In this document: positions 1-6,807 of the stretch, piece after piece | Numbering within the stretch: position 1 is the first letter of the stretch | How the letters are laid out: each line of letters begins with the position of its first letter | From: Pseudogulbenkiania sp. | GTDB lineage: Bacteria > Pseudomonadota > Gammaproteobacteria > Burkholderiales > Chromobacteriaceae | NCBI GenBank assembly: GCA_018260425.1 | Contig: JAGLBD010000029.1 | Span: 1-41,429 of the forward strand | DNA: 41,429 nt | Reading direction: 5' to 3' | Position numbers and translations under genes: made by a program | The notes under the pieces: generated by a model | Seen by the model: the letters and a program-made list of their open reading frames with translations, nothing else | Database searches by the model: none | What the model was told of the DNA's origin: nothing

Positions 1-197
1 GAGGAACGGCTGACGTTACTGCGCGCACGGCCGCTGTCTTCTTGTTGCAGCAGACCGGAACCGAGCTTGTCGCCCTCTCCGGTAATGGTGATGGTACCCA
101 GTTCCGACGTTTTGGCTCCATCGGCAAGGGCTCCACTGGCAAACACCGCCGCAAGCGCGGCAGCCAGCGTGTGATGCATCATTCGCTTGGCACTCAT
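1..197 (-). CDS. TonB-dependent outer-membrane receptor, N-terminal part (truncated by window edge)
   Basis: Only the first 65 codons are present; the gene continues past the left edge. The start is the ATG at 197-195, with AAGGGG about nine bases upstream. The product begins with a signal peptide (two positive residues, then an Ala/Leu/Val-rich core ending in an ALA-D-type cleavage site near residue 26). It continues with ELGTITITGEG, the usual start of a TonB-box/plug region of siderophore or metal-chelate receptors. A receptor of this family would sit in the outer membrane and import a ligand using energy from TonB. It is the third gene of an exbD-tonB-receptor operon, 38 bases after tonB, which supports the call. 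The ligand cannot be told from this fragment. Confidence 0.75.
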   Translation of the reverse strand, partial: MSAKRMMHHTLAAALAAVFASGALADGAKTSELGTITITGEGDKLGSGLLQQEDSGRARSNVSRS

Positions 198-235
198 TAC
201 TCAAATCCCCTTAGCAAGGCAAGATGTGTTGTGGT

Positions 236-946
236 TTAACTGGTTGGTGACTTGTACTCGAGATTGGTACAGATCACGTGGCTCTCTTCGCCGGCAAACA
301 CCGACTCGGGAAACGCCGGATACTCCAGACTCTGCAGCAGTCGCTTGGCAGCGCTGTCCAGCAGGTTGGAACCCGAACTCTCCTTGATGCTCACGCCCTG
401 ACTCGAACCACCGCGCGAGACGGTCACGCAAACGTGAACCGTGCCTTGCGGCTTTTCGATCATGGCCTGACGTCCGGTCGGGTAGGACTTGCGACCTTCG
501 ATCAGGGTTTTGACGCGAGCTTCATAGGCAAGATCGGCCGAAGCATTGCTGACCGGGCGCGCCGGCTGCGGCTTGGCGACCTCTTGCTGCGGCCTGACCG
601 GTTGAGCCACCGGCTGCGGCGTTTGCACCTGCTGCGCGACCGGCGCCGGTGTCGGCGTGGGCGCTACGGTTTGCGCAACCTTGGGTTGCGGCGCAGGATC
701 AGGCGGCAATTGAGGCTGCGGTTGGACCTTCGGCGGAGGCGGCGGGTCCGGCGGCAAATCCTTGATGTCGGCCAACTGGATCTCGATGGCCGGCTTTTCC
801 GGTTTGGCATGCTCGATGGCCGGCAATGACTCCAGACCGATGATCCCGGCGATGGTCAGCGCCGAGCAGGTCCATGCCACACCATCACGCCACCAGGGAT
901 TCAACAGCAAGGGCCGGTGCGGCGTACTGAGGGATGCTTGAGTCAT
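236..946 (-). CDS. tonB: Energy transducer TonB
   Basis: This 236-residue protein has the TonB layout. A single N-terminal membrane anchor lies at about residues 21-42. A long periplasmic Pro/Gln/Val-rich spacer follows (about 60-125, with runs such as PPDPPPPPK). The C-terminal TonB domain starts at about residue 140 (YEARVKTLIEGRKSYP, then GTVHVCVTV and the LLQSLEYPAFP stretch). TonB passes proton-motive force from the ExbB/ExbD motor in the inner membrane to outer-membrane receptors. It lies five bases downstream of exbD and 38 bases upstream of a receptor gene, so the three are almost certainly co-transcribed. The C-terminal domain carries two cysteines (in HVCV and VICT) that could form a disulfide. 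The family call is secure. Confidence 0.93.
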   Translation of the reverse strand: MTQASLSTPHRPLLLNPWWRDGVAWTCSALTIAGIIGLESLPAIEHAKPEKPAIEIQLADIKDLPPDPPPPPKVQPQPQLPPDPAPQPKVAQTVAPTPTPAPVAQQVQTPQPVAQPVRPQQEVAKPQPARPVSNASADLAYEARVKTLIEGRKSYPTGRQAMIEKPQGTVHVCVTVSRGGSSQGVSIKESSGSNLLDSAAKRLLQSLEYPAFPESVFAGEESHVICTNLEYKSPTS

Positions 947-951
947 TTTCC

Positions 952-1359
952 TTAGGCCTTGCGTGCGGCGATGGACACTTTCTTGATTCCGCTGTCACGA
1001 ACAATATCCATGACATCGATCACCTTCTGCATTTCTGCCTTGCCATCGCTCTTGATGATCACGCTGGCATCGGTGTCATGACTGCGCTCGACCAGTCGGG
1101 TCTTCAGCGCGGCCGGCGTGATATCTTCGCCATTCAATTGCAGCTTGCCAGCCACAGTCACCGTTACGATCAGCGGCTTGGCCGGTGCCGTCGAGGTGGT
1201 AGCGCTTTTCGAGTTGGGCAGCTGAGTAGACAAACCACTGGTCGGGATCACATTCAGACTGATCAGCACAAAGAACACCAGCAGGAACATCATCACATCG
1301 ATCATCGGAATGATTTCAATGCGAGCTTCTTTCCTTGGTTCCTCATCCAGAAAAAACAT
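952..1359 (-). CDS. exbD: Biopolymer transport protein ExbD
   Basis: The 135-residue product is a typical ExbD: a short cytoplasmic N-terminus, one membrane helix at about residues 17-38 and a periplasmic domain to the end. The helix starts with IPMIDVMMFLLVFF and contains the conserved proton-carrying Asp. ExbD works with ExbB as the proton channel that drives TonB. The ATG has a good ribosome-binding site (AGGAG, five to six bases away). The gene heads the operon with tonB and a receptor, but no exbB lies upstream. That position is a gene-free AT-rich region, so ExbB must be encoded elsewhere. Control is probably from the long upstream region, where I find palindromes but no convincing Fur box. 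Confidence 0.93.
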   Translation of the reverse strand: MFFLDEEPRKEARIEIIPMIDVMMFLLVFFVLISLNVIPTSGLSTQLPNSKSATTSTAPAKPLIVTVTVAGKLQLNGEDITPAALKTRLVERSHDTDASVIIKSDGKAEMQKVIDVMDIVRDSGIKKVSIAARKA

Positions 1360-1442
1360 CTTTTCTCCTGCGTATTCAAGTACGGCTTTGTTGCGGACGG
1401 GCTTTTATACCCCACCAATATTTCATTCAACTGAAAATAAAA

Positions 1443-1458
1443 TGTCACTTTTATGACA
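1443..1458. promoter_or_regulatory. Inverted repeat TGTCA-N6-TGACA upstream of exbD
   Basis: Perfect 5-bp arms (1443-1447 and 1454-1458) around a six-base spacer, centred about 91 bases upstream of the exbD start. The spacing would suit a dimeric regulator, and the position suits control of the exbD-tonB-receptor operon. I cannot assign it to a regulator family. Arms this short can also arise by chance in AT-rich DNA. Confidence 0.35.
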
Positions 1459-1538
1459 AGGCGATGGAAATTAACAGAACGACCGTTTGAATTCAAGAGA
1501 AAAAACCGCTATGAAGCCGAAAAACAAAGGATATTTGC

Positions 1539-1555
1539 CTATCAGGGAGTGATAG
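1539..1555. promoter_or_regulatory. Inverted repeat CTATCA-N5-TGATAG
   Basis: Perfect 6-bp arms (1539-1544 and 1550-1555) with spacer GGGAG. The arms are the same hexamers as in TetR-type tet operators, but the spacing is five bases rather than one, so this is only a resemblance. It lies about 190 bases upstream of exbD and far from any other start codon. Confidence 0.3.
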
Positions 1556-1690
1556 AAACAGGATGGGTGCTTTTTAACACTTGGTGATTAGAGGTGAAGA
1601 AATACAACATAAAGCAATTTAATAAAAACTTCACATTAAAATAGTTTAGATGAAGATTTTTTATTTAAACCAAAATATGCACAAAGGATT

Positions 1691-1705
1691 GTTTGTTACA
1701 CAAAC
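1691..1705. promoter_or_regulatory. Inverted repeat GTTTGT-TAC-ACAAAC
   Basis: Perfect 6-bp arms around TAC, just beyond the transporter's terminator and about 330 bases upstream of exbD. It has no T-run of a terminator. It may be an operator or simply a chance palindrome. Confidence 0.25.
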
Positions 1706-1729
1706 CACCCTTTCTTTATTGAAAATAAC

Positions 1730-1752
1730 AAACCCGGCTGCTCACCGGGTTT
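1730..1752 (-). terminator. Intrinsic terminator of the DHA2 exporter gene
   Basis: An 8-bp stem (AAACCCGG at 1730-1737 pairing with 1745-1752) with a seven-base loop. On the minus strand it is followed by a U-rich tail (TGTTATTTT). It starts about 25 bases after the exporter stop codon. The plus-strand flank TTGTTT makes it partly bidirectional. Confidence 0.75.
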
Positions 1753-1777
1753 TGTTTACAGCCTCCAAGCGACACGC

Positions 1778-3205
1778 TCAATGCTCGGCGGGCACTGGCA
1801 CAGAATGACTAAGCTGGGCCCCGTCCCCCCTCTTCAGGCGCAAGAACACGCAGGCCGACACCAAGGTCATGACGCCCAGCACCAGATAGGTCGCGTGAAA
1901 CGCCGGTGTCAGCCCGACCCCCGTCATGTGCGGTTGCCGGAACAGGTTCAATACCGATGACGCACAGGCCACGCCAAGGCTGATGGACAACTGTTGGGAC
2001 ACCACAATCAGGCTGTTCCCTTGACTTGCCAAGCCCGCCGGCAGATCGCCCATCGCCAAGGTATTTCCCGACACCAGCGATACCCCATTGGCGGCACCGA
2101 ACAGCGCCAGCAAAGGCAGGATCACGCAAAGTGACGAGTTTGCCGAGATCAACGCCAGACTGGCTGTGGCAAACGCGGTAACAACAGTCGAGACCAGCAA
2201 GGTCCAACGAAACCCCTTGCGGGCAATGATGTTCGGCAAGCGGCTATTCATGGCGATGGCCGCCAGCGCCACCGGCAACATCATCTCCCCCGCAGTTTGC
2301 GCACTCTCGCCAAAACCGACTTGCAGCATCAACGGCAACAACAAGGCGATCCCTCCGGTGCCCAATCGCGTCAGCACATTCCCGAGCAAACCGGTGGAGT
2401 AGCAACGCAAGCGGAACACCTCCAGCGAATAGAGCGGATTGTCGGTGCGTGCGGCATGCCAGACATAGCCAGCCAACAACAGGACTCCGGTGACACACTG
2501 GAGTGCCACCAGCCATGATGATTCGCTGCCAAGCGACTCCAGACCAAACGAGACGCCGACCAAGCCCAGTGCAAACAACACAAATCCCGTCGCATCGAAC
2601 GCCCGGGTCGGTGCGGTAAAGTCCGGCATGACATTTCTGGCCAGCATCATTCCCAGCACCCCTACCGGCAAATTGATCAGGAACACCCAATGCCAGCTGG
2701 CAACCGTGACCAACCAGCCTCCCAGCAACGGTCCCAGCACCGGCCCAAGCAGCGTCGGCAAGGTCACCAGGCTAAGAATCCTGACATACTCGCTGCGAGA
2801 GTACGCACGCAGCAAGGCCAACCGTCCCACCGGCGTCATCACCGCTCCCCCGGCACCTTGCACAATCCGGGACAGAATCAGCATTGGCAAGCTGCTGGAC
2901 AGCGCACACAGCAAGGACCCCGCCGTAAACAGGCCCACCGACCAAATAAAGCAGCGGCGCGTGCCGAAGCGATCACTCAGCCAGCCACTCAAGGGAATCA
3001 ACAGCGCAACGGTCATGGCATAACTGATCACGGTTCCCTCCATGGCAAGGGCTGATCGATGCAGGTCCAGCGCCATGGAGGGCAAGGCCGTGTTGAGGAT
3101 GGTGGTATCCAGCCCCTGCATGAAGAAGGCCAATGCCGCGACCCAAGGCAACGCAGACGACGTGTGGGGGGTCTGACAATAGGAACTTTCCGATAAATCA
3201 CTCAT
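1778..3205 (-). CDS. MFS multidrug exporter, DHA2 (EmrB/QacA, MdtD-like) family
   Basis: A 475-residue, very hydrophobic protein of the length and pattern expected for a 14-helix DHA2 major facilitator. Family signs include LDTTILNTALPSMA in helix 1, the loop motif GWLSDRFGTRR (about residues 73-83), and SRIVQGAGGAVMTPVGR in helix 4. The antiporter motif GPVLGPLLGGWL is at about 153-164. Such proteins expel drugs, dyes or metabolites in exchange for protons across the inner membrane. The sequence resembles MdtD most. The gene stands alone: a terminator follows it, and an inverted repeat covers its promoter region, suggesting control by a local repressor whose gene is not here. The substrate is unknown. 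Confidence 0.88.
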   Translation of the reverse strand: MSDLSESSYCQTPHTSSALPWVAALAFFMQGLDTTILNTALPSMALDLHRSALAMEGTVISYAMTVALLIPLSGWLSDRFGTRRCFIWSVGLFTAGSLLCALSSSLPMLILSRIVQGAGGAVMTPVGRLALLRAYSRSEYVRILSLVTLPTLLGPVLGPLLGGWLVTVASWHWVFLINLPVGVLGMMLARNVMPDFTAPTRAFDATGFVLFALGLVGVSFGLESLGSESSWLVALQCVTGVLLLAGYVWHAARTDNPLYSLEVFRLRCYSTGLLGNVLTRLGTGGIALLLPLMLQVGFGESAQTAGEMMLPVALAAIAMNSRLPNIIARKGFRWTLLVSTVVTAFATASLALISANSSLCVILPLLALFGAANGVSLVSGNTLAMGDLPAGLASQGNSLIVVSQQLSISLGVACASSVLNLFRQPHMTGVGLTPAFHATYLVLGVMTLVSACVFLRLKRGDGAQLSHSVPVPAEH

Positions 3206-3212
3206 GTTACTA

Positions 3213-3242
3213 TGTCCATATAAATAAACTCATTTATGGACA
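3213..3242 (-). promoter_or_regulatory. Operator-like inverted repeat over the exporter promoter
   Basis: Perfect 8-bp arms TGTCCATA (3213-3220) and TATGGACA (3235-3242) flank a 14-base AT-rich spacer, ending eight bases before the exporter start codon. On the minus strand the arms coincide with a possible -35 TTGTCC and -10 TATGGA separated by 17 bases. A better -10 (TATACT) lies just upstream, which would put the repeat at the transcript start. Either way, a bound dimer would block transcription. This is inferred from layout. Confidence 0.55.
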
Positions 3243-3283
3243 AGTATACCTAAAAAAATATTTCGTCCTATCCCTCCACACGT

Positions 3284-3319
3284 AAAAACGGCTGAAATCC
3301 TGCGATTTCAGCCGTTTTT
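3284..3319 (-). terminator. Strong bidirectional intrinsic terminator after the acyl-CoA-binding protein gene
   Basis: A perfect 16-bp stem (3284-3299 with 3304-3319) and four-base loop. It has A5 on one side and T5 on the other, so it can end transcription in both directions. It lies 25 bases after the stop codon of the acyl-CoA-binding protein gene and insulates it from the exporter. Confidence 0.9.
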
Positions 3320-3343
3320 CAGAGTCGTCCTAGCCGAGAGCAA

Positions 3344-3601
3344 TCAGGCCATCAACCCTTTGACCACGTCGATGTAACCTTGCATGGCTTCCTCGGCGGA
3401 GGTGCCTTTGATCTTTTCCCACGCGTCGAACTTGGCGCGGTTGATGAAGTCCATCATGCCCGGGCGTTCGCCGGTTGCGTCGCCTTCGGTCGCTTGCTTG
3501 AACAGCGCATAGAGCTGCAACAGCGACTGGTTGTCCGGACGCTCGGAGAGGGTTTTGACATCGGCTTGCGCCTGTGCGAAGAGAGTCTGCAGGTCAGACA
3601 T
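3344..3601 (-). CDS. Acyl-CoA-binding protein (ACBP)
   Basis: The 85-residue product matches the ACBP fold over its full length: LYALFKQATEGD, ERPGMMDF, RAKFDAWEKIKG and TSAEEAMQGYI. The residues that in animal ACBP hold the acyl-CoA are all present: the Tyr and Lys of LYALFKQ, the Lys of RAKFD and the late Tyr of GYI. ACBP is a small cytosolic carrier that binds long-chain acyl-CoA esters and buffers or delivers them. It is universal in eukaryotes but patchy in bacteria. The ATG has AAGGA about eight bases upstream. A small hairpin and a further stem-loop separate it from dsbC, and a strong terminator follows, so it may be its own transcript. There is no pathway gene next to it. Confidence 0.92.
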   Translation of the reverse strand: MSDLQTLFAQAQADVKTLSERPDNQSLLQLYALFKQATEGDATGERPGMMDFINRAKFDAWEKIKGTSAEEAMQGYIDVVKGLMA

Positions 3602-3621
3602 GATCTATCCTTTGCGAAGTC

Positions 3622-3638
3622 AAACGGGTGACCCGTTT
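3622..3638. other. Small hairpin in front of the ACBP ribosome-binding site
   Basis: AAACGGG (3622-3628) pairs with CCCGTTT (3632-3638) around TGA. The T-run is on the plus strand, so for the minus-strand genes this is a leader hairpin rather than a typical terminator. It lies about nine bases before the ACBP Shine-Dalgarno sequence. Confidence 0.45.
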
Positions 3639-3650
3639 TTTAGTGTTAGC

Positions 3651-3678
3651 CCATCTTGCCGTCATGCGGCAAAGATGG
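3651..3678 (-). terminator. Stem-loop after dsbC, possible terminator
   Basis: CCATCTTGCCG (3651-3661) pairs with 3667-3678 with one bulged base and a five-base loop, about 30 bases after the dsbC stop codon. No U-run follows on the minus strand, so it may act as a 3'-end stabiliser or a weak or factor-dependent terminator. Confidence 0.45.
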
Positions 3679-3707
3679 AGCAAATGTACCATGAAATCGG
3701 CACAGGA

Positions 3708-4445
3708 TCACTTCCGGTTCAAGCCCTCTTCAATCTGCTCGCGATCAATCGCGCCGGGTACCATCTCGCCACTAGGGAAGATCAGTGCCGGTGTACCGGT
3801 GATCCCCATCTTCTCGCCCAGAGCGCCGACGCGATCCAGCGGAGTGGCGCAATCGGTCGGGCCGGTCAGTGCCTTGCCGTCACGCATCCAGCCAAGCCAT
3901 GCGGCAGTGCGGTCTTTCGCACACCAGATCTGCTGAGATTTACGGGCTGCGTCCGGGTGCAATTCGGTCAGCGGGTAGAGGAAGGTGTAGATGGTGACAT
4001 TGGTCACGCCGTTCAAACCTTCCCGCTCGAGCTTCTTGCAATACGGGCAGTCGGGATCGCTGAACACCACCAGTTTGCGCTGGCCGTTGCCACGCACTTC
4101 CTTGACGGCCAGATCCAGCGGCAGGGTGTTCCAGTCAACCTTGCTCAGTTCCCGTTGCTTCTTCTCGGTCAGGCTCTGGTTCTTTTTCACATCGATCAGG
4201 TCGCCGATGAACAGGTGCTCGACTTTAGGATCCGAGTAGATCACCTGATTGCCTTTCAGCACGATCTCGTAGATCCCCTTGACCGGCGTCTTGCTGACGC
4301 TGACCACCTTGCGGTCGGTGAAGCGGGACTGGAACGCGTTCTTCACCGAATCCAGCGACTCGGTTTCACCCGGGTTGTTTGCCGAGCAGGCAACCATCGG
4401 GAACAACAAACCGGCCAGCACCAGTTTCGACACGAATTTCTTCAT
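3708..4445 (-). CDS. dsbC: Thiol:disulfide interchange protein DsbC
   Basis: A 245-residue periplasmic disulfide isomerase. It has a signal peptide, an N-terminal dimerisation domain (about 30-95, including GIYEIVL and GNQVIYSDP), a linker helix, and a thioredoxin-like domain with the active site DPDCPYC and the cis-Pro loop ITGTPALIF. A second cysteine pair (WCAKD and TDCATP) matches the structural disulfide of DsbC. The enzyme reshuffles wrong disulfides and is kept reduced by DsbD. I take the second of two adjacent ATGs, which has AAGGA at a normal distance; an upstream start would overlap the preceding gene. The signal ends in MVAC, a fair lipobox, so it may be a lipoprotein, unlike E. 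coli DsbC. It follows the ubiquinone genes by 22 bases. Confidence 0.92.
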   Translation of the reverse strand: MKKFVSKLVLAGLLFPMVACSANNPGETESLDSVKNAFQSRFTDRKVVSVSKTPVKGIYEIVLKGNQVIYSDPKVEHLFIGDLIDVKKNQSLTEKKQRELSKVDWNTLPLDLAVKEVRGNGQRKLVVFSDPDCPYCKKLEREGLNGVTNVTIYTFLYPLTELHPDAARKSQQIWCAKDRTAAWLGWMRDGKALTGPTDCATPLDRVGALGEKMGITGTPALIFPSGEMVPGAIDREQIEEGLNRK

Positions 4446-4467
4446 CATTTTCCTTGAATGGATCACA

Positions 4468-5613
4468 TTACCCGATGGCTTGACGGGCAAAATAGCGCTT
4501 GAGCGGAGTCAGGCGATTGGTCAGGGACAGTCCGGTATTGCGCAACCAGGGGAGACCCGGCAGGTCGCGCCCGTGGAACAAGGTAAACAAACCGTCGCAG
4601 GTCATCTGCATGGTACGCACTGCCTCGCGGCGCTCGCGTTCATAACGGCGCAGCACCATCCAATCCCCTGGGTCACGCGCCGCTCCAAGCAGACGTGCCA
4701 GCAGGGCCGCATCCTGAAAGCCCAGATTAACGCCCTGCCCGGCCAGGGGATGGACGGTATGCGCCGCATCGCCCGCCAACACCACACGTTGCGACACGGT
4801 GCGTTCGGGGCGAATAAGGCGCAACGGGAAAGCTTGCCCCGGGGTCAGCGTCGTGAACGCCCCCAGCTCCCGGCCACCCGCTTCGGCCACCGTCACTGCC
4901 AGTGTTTCATCATCCAGCGCGGTCAAACGCTCTGGCTGAAACGTAGACCATACGATCGAGATTCGGTTCCCGGCCATCGGCAACCATGCCAATACACTAT
5001 CACCGAAGAACCACTGCCGGGCAATATTGCCGTGCGGACGTTCGCAGGCAAAATTGGCCACGACGCCAGACTGGCCGTAGGGCTTGACGCTGGCTTCGAT
5101 GCCGGTTTCCTTGCGTATCCATGAATTGGCACCATCGGCCGCCACCACCACCGAGCTCTGCAACACCTCGCCGTTATCCAGCGTCAAGGTCGCGTCCAGT
5201 GCCGTGGTTGCCAAGGCAATCGGGGTATGCCCGGTCAGCAAGGTCACGGAACTCTCTTCCAGGCGATGCCATAGCGCCGCCAGCATCCAGCGGTTTTCAG
5301 CGATCCATGCCAGCGCCTCGCTACCGGCATCCTGACGATCGAATTCGATCACGCCACCCTGATCGCCTCGCACCCGCATCGTGTCGATCGTTCCAACCCG
5401 ATCCATCGCCGGCCAAGCCGACAAGCTATCCAGAAACGCCCGGTTGGCAGGACTGACGGCATACACCCGGGCATCCCAGCCTTGCTCCAGATCGGCAAAC
5501 CGCCCGGTCTGACCTTCCAGCAAAGCCACGCGTTTGCCACTGTCGGCAAGCCCTAGCGCCAGACTGGCGCCAACCAGTCCCCCACCTACCACCACAATAT
5601 CGAATGTTTGCAT
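4468..5613 (-). CDS. UbiH/UbiF/VisC-family FAD-dependent ubiquinone hydroxylase
   Basis: A 381-residue class A flavin monooxygenase. The N-terminal FAD fold has GGGLVGASLA (residues 10-19). The middle motif ADGANSWIRK and the C-terminal FAD-binding GDAAHTVHPLAGQGVNLGFQD are textbook for the UbiH/UbiF/UbiI/Coq6 family. These enzymes add hydroxyl groups to the ubiquinone ring, using NAD(P)H and O2, at the inner membrane. It follows ubiH by 15 bases in a pepP-ubiH-ubi order like that of E. coli, where the second hydroxylase is UbiI (VisC). Which ring position this one modifies (UbiI, UbiF or UbiM type) cannot be decided by eye, so I give no symbol. Confidence 0.88.
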   Translation of the reverse strand: MQTFDIVVVGGGLVGASLALGLADSGKRVALLEGQTGRFADLEQGWDARVYAVSPANRAFLDSLSAWPAMDRVGTIDTMRVRGDQGGVIEFDRQDAGSEALAWIAENRWMLAALWHRLEESSVTLLTGHTPIALATTALDATLTLDNGEVLQSSVVVAADGANSWIRKETGIEASVKPYGQSGVVANFACERPHGNIARQWFFGDSVLAWLPMAGNRISIVWSTFQPERLTALDDETLAVTVAEAGGRELGAFTTLTPGQAFPLRLIRPERTVSQRVVLAGDAAHTVHPLAGQGVNLGFQDAALLARLLGAARDPGDWMVLRRYERERREAVRTMQMTCDGLFTLFHGRDLPGLPWLRNTGLSLTNRLTPLKRYFARQAIG

Positions 5614-5628
5614 TCCATGAACTCCTGA

Positions 5629-6792
5629 TCAGACGCGGTTGCGTCCGACACCGTAGACCAGATGACTGGCGAAGGACTTGCGCAACAGCGGGATGCTATC
5701 CAGCACGGCCATGCCCAGTCCGCGAACCTGCTTCATCAGCGGTCCGGAATGTTCCACCAGTTGAATGAGACCATGGGTAAACCCAACCACAGCATGGCTA
5801 TCCAGTCGTCGCGCACGCCGGTAGGCGGCCAACAACGCGGCCGCACCGGGGTCCCGTTTGCCGGCCGTCAGTTGCAGCAAATCGGCGGCATCGCGCAAAC
5901 CGAGATTCAAGCCCTGCGCGGCCACCGGATGCATGGTTTGCGCCGCATTGCCGATCATGACCACCCTGCCGCTGCTCACCCGGTTGAGTTGTTTGAGCAC
6001 CAAGGGGAACAGCGCCAAACCCGACACCTCGACAATCTCGCCCTGCCGGTCGCCCAGCGCCCCGGCCAATTCGCGAGCAACCTGTTCTCCACCGGCCGCC
6101 AACAGCGCATGCGCTTCCGCTTCGGAGCGCGTCCACACCATCATGAAGTCATCACCATGCGGCAACAGCGCCAACGGCCCTTGATCTGAAAAACGTTCAT
6201 AGGCGACACCGTCATGCGGCCGTGTCGTTTTCACGCGGGCCAGCACGGCGCACTGCCGGTAATCATGCACATGGCGCGTCACCCCCTTGAGGGTTTCCGC
6301 CAGTGCCCCGCCCTCCGCCAGCACCACGAGGCGCGAGGAGATCAGACTTCCGTCATCGAGTGTTGCCGTTGCATACGCCGTCACACTGGAGACCGCCGTC
6401 ACCCGCCGCCCCCACAGCACCTGCACACCCGCTTGCTCCAATTGTGCGTCAAGCAGACGAGTCAGTCGTGGATAGTCAACCACCCAGCCCAAGTGGTCGA
6501 GCCCGAGATCCTCTCCACGGATGACGGTACGGCCAAACGCCCCCTGCTGCGACACATGCACGGTATCGATAGCCGTCGCATTCAACTCGTCGCACCAGGC
6601 CCCTTGCTGCCGGAGTATGTCGTAACTACCTCCCGAGAGGGCAATGGCGCGAGCATCCTTGAGCTCGGCATCACGCTCTCGTGCTTCGACCAGCGCCACC
6701 CGGTGACCGGCCCGGGCATAGCCCAGCGCCGCCACGGCACCGGTGGGTCCACCACCGGCAATAAGGATGTCAACATGAAGCGGAGTCATCAT
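5629..6792 (-). CDS. ubiH: 2-octaprenyl-6-methoxyphenol hydroxylase-type enzyme UbiH
   Basis: A 387-residue FAD monooxygenase with GGGPTGAVAALGYARAGHRV at the N-terminus, a DAR-ALSGGS segment where UbiH proteins bind FAD, LGWVVDYPRL typical of UbiH, and the GNAAQTMHPVAAQGLNLGLRD FAD motif near the C-terminus. The usual GD of that last motif is GN here, as in several UbiH proteins. It would hydroxylate a ring carbon in aerobic ubiquinone synthesis. The start is the ATG with AGGA six bases upstream; a TTG just before it is in frame but less likely. The gene sits 15 bases after pepP and 15 before the second hydroxylase, forming one operon. Confidence 0.88.
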   Translation of the reverse strand: MMTPLHVDILIAGGGPTGAVAALGYARAGHRVALVEARERDAELKDARAIALSGGSYDILRQQGAWCDELNATAIDTVHVSQQGAFGRTVIRGEDLGLDHLGWVVDYPRLTRLLDAQLEQAGVQVLWGRRVTAVSSVTAYATATLDDGSLISSRLVVLAEGGALAETLKGVTRHVHDYRQCAVLARVKTTRPHDGVAYERFSDQGPLALLPHGDDFMMVWTRSEAEAHALLAAGGEQVARELAGALGDRQGEIVEVSGLALFPLVLKQLNRVSSGRVVMIGNAAQTMHPVAAQGLNLGLRDAADLLQLTAGKRDPGAAALLAAYRRARRLDSHAVVGFTHGLIQLVEHSGPLMKQVRGLGMAVLDSIPLLRKSFASHLVYGVGRNRV

Positions 6793-6807
6793 CAAAATTC
6801 CTGTTCT

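Larger units (their letters stand above)
1360..1777. other. AT-rich intergenic region upstream of exbD
   Basis: This 418-base stretch holds no credible gene and is clearly more AT-rich than its neighbours. It contains the exbD 5' region, a terminator for the transporter on its right, and three short inverted repeats listed separately. A weak promoter for exbD may be TTGAAT (1427-1432) with ATAAAA about 16 bases on (minus strand). I see no good match to the 19-bp Fur consensus. Confidence 0.6.

Noticed and set aside
16-204. Reading frame with a TTG start across the left end, minus strand
   Set aside because: It is out of frame with the receptor start, which has a real ATG, a ribosome-binding site and a signal peptide; the TTG frame has a biased, meaningless composition.
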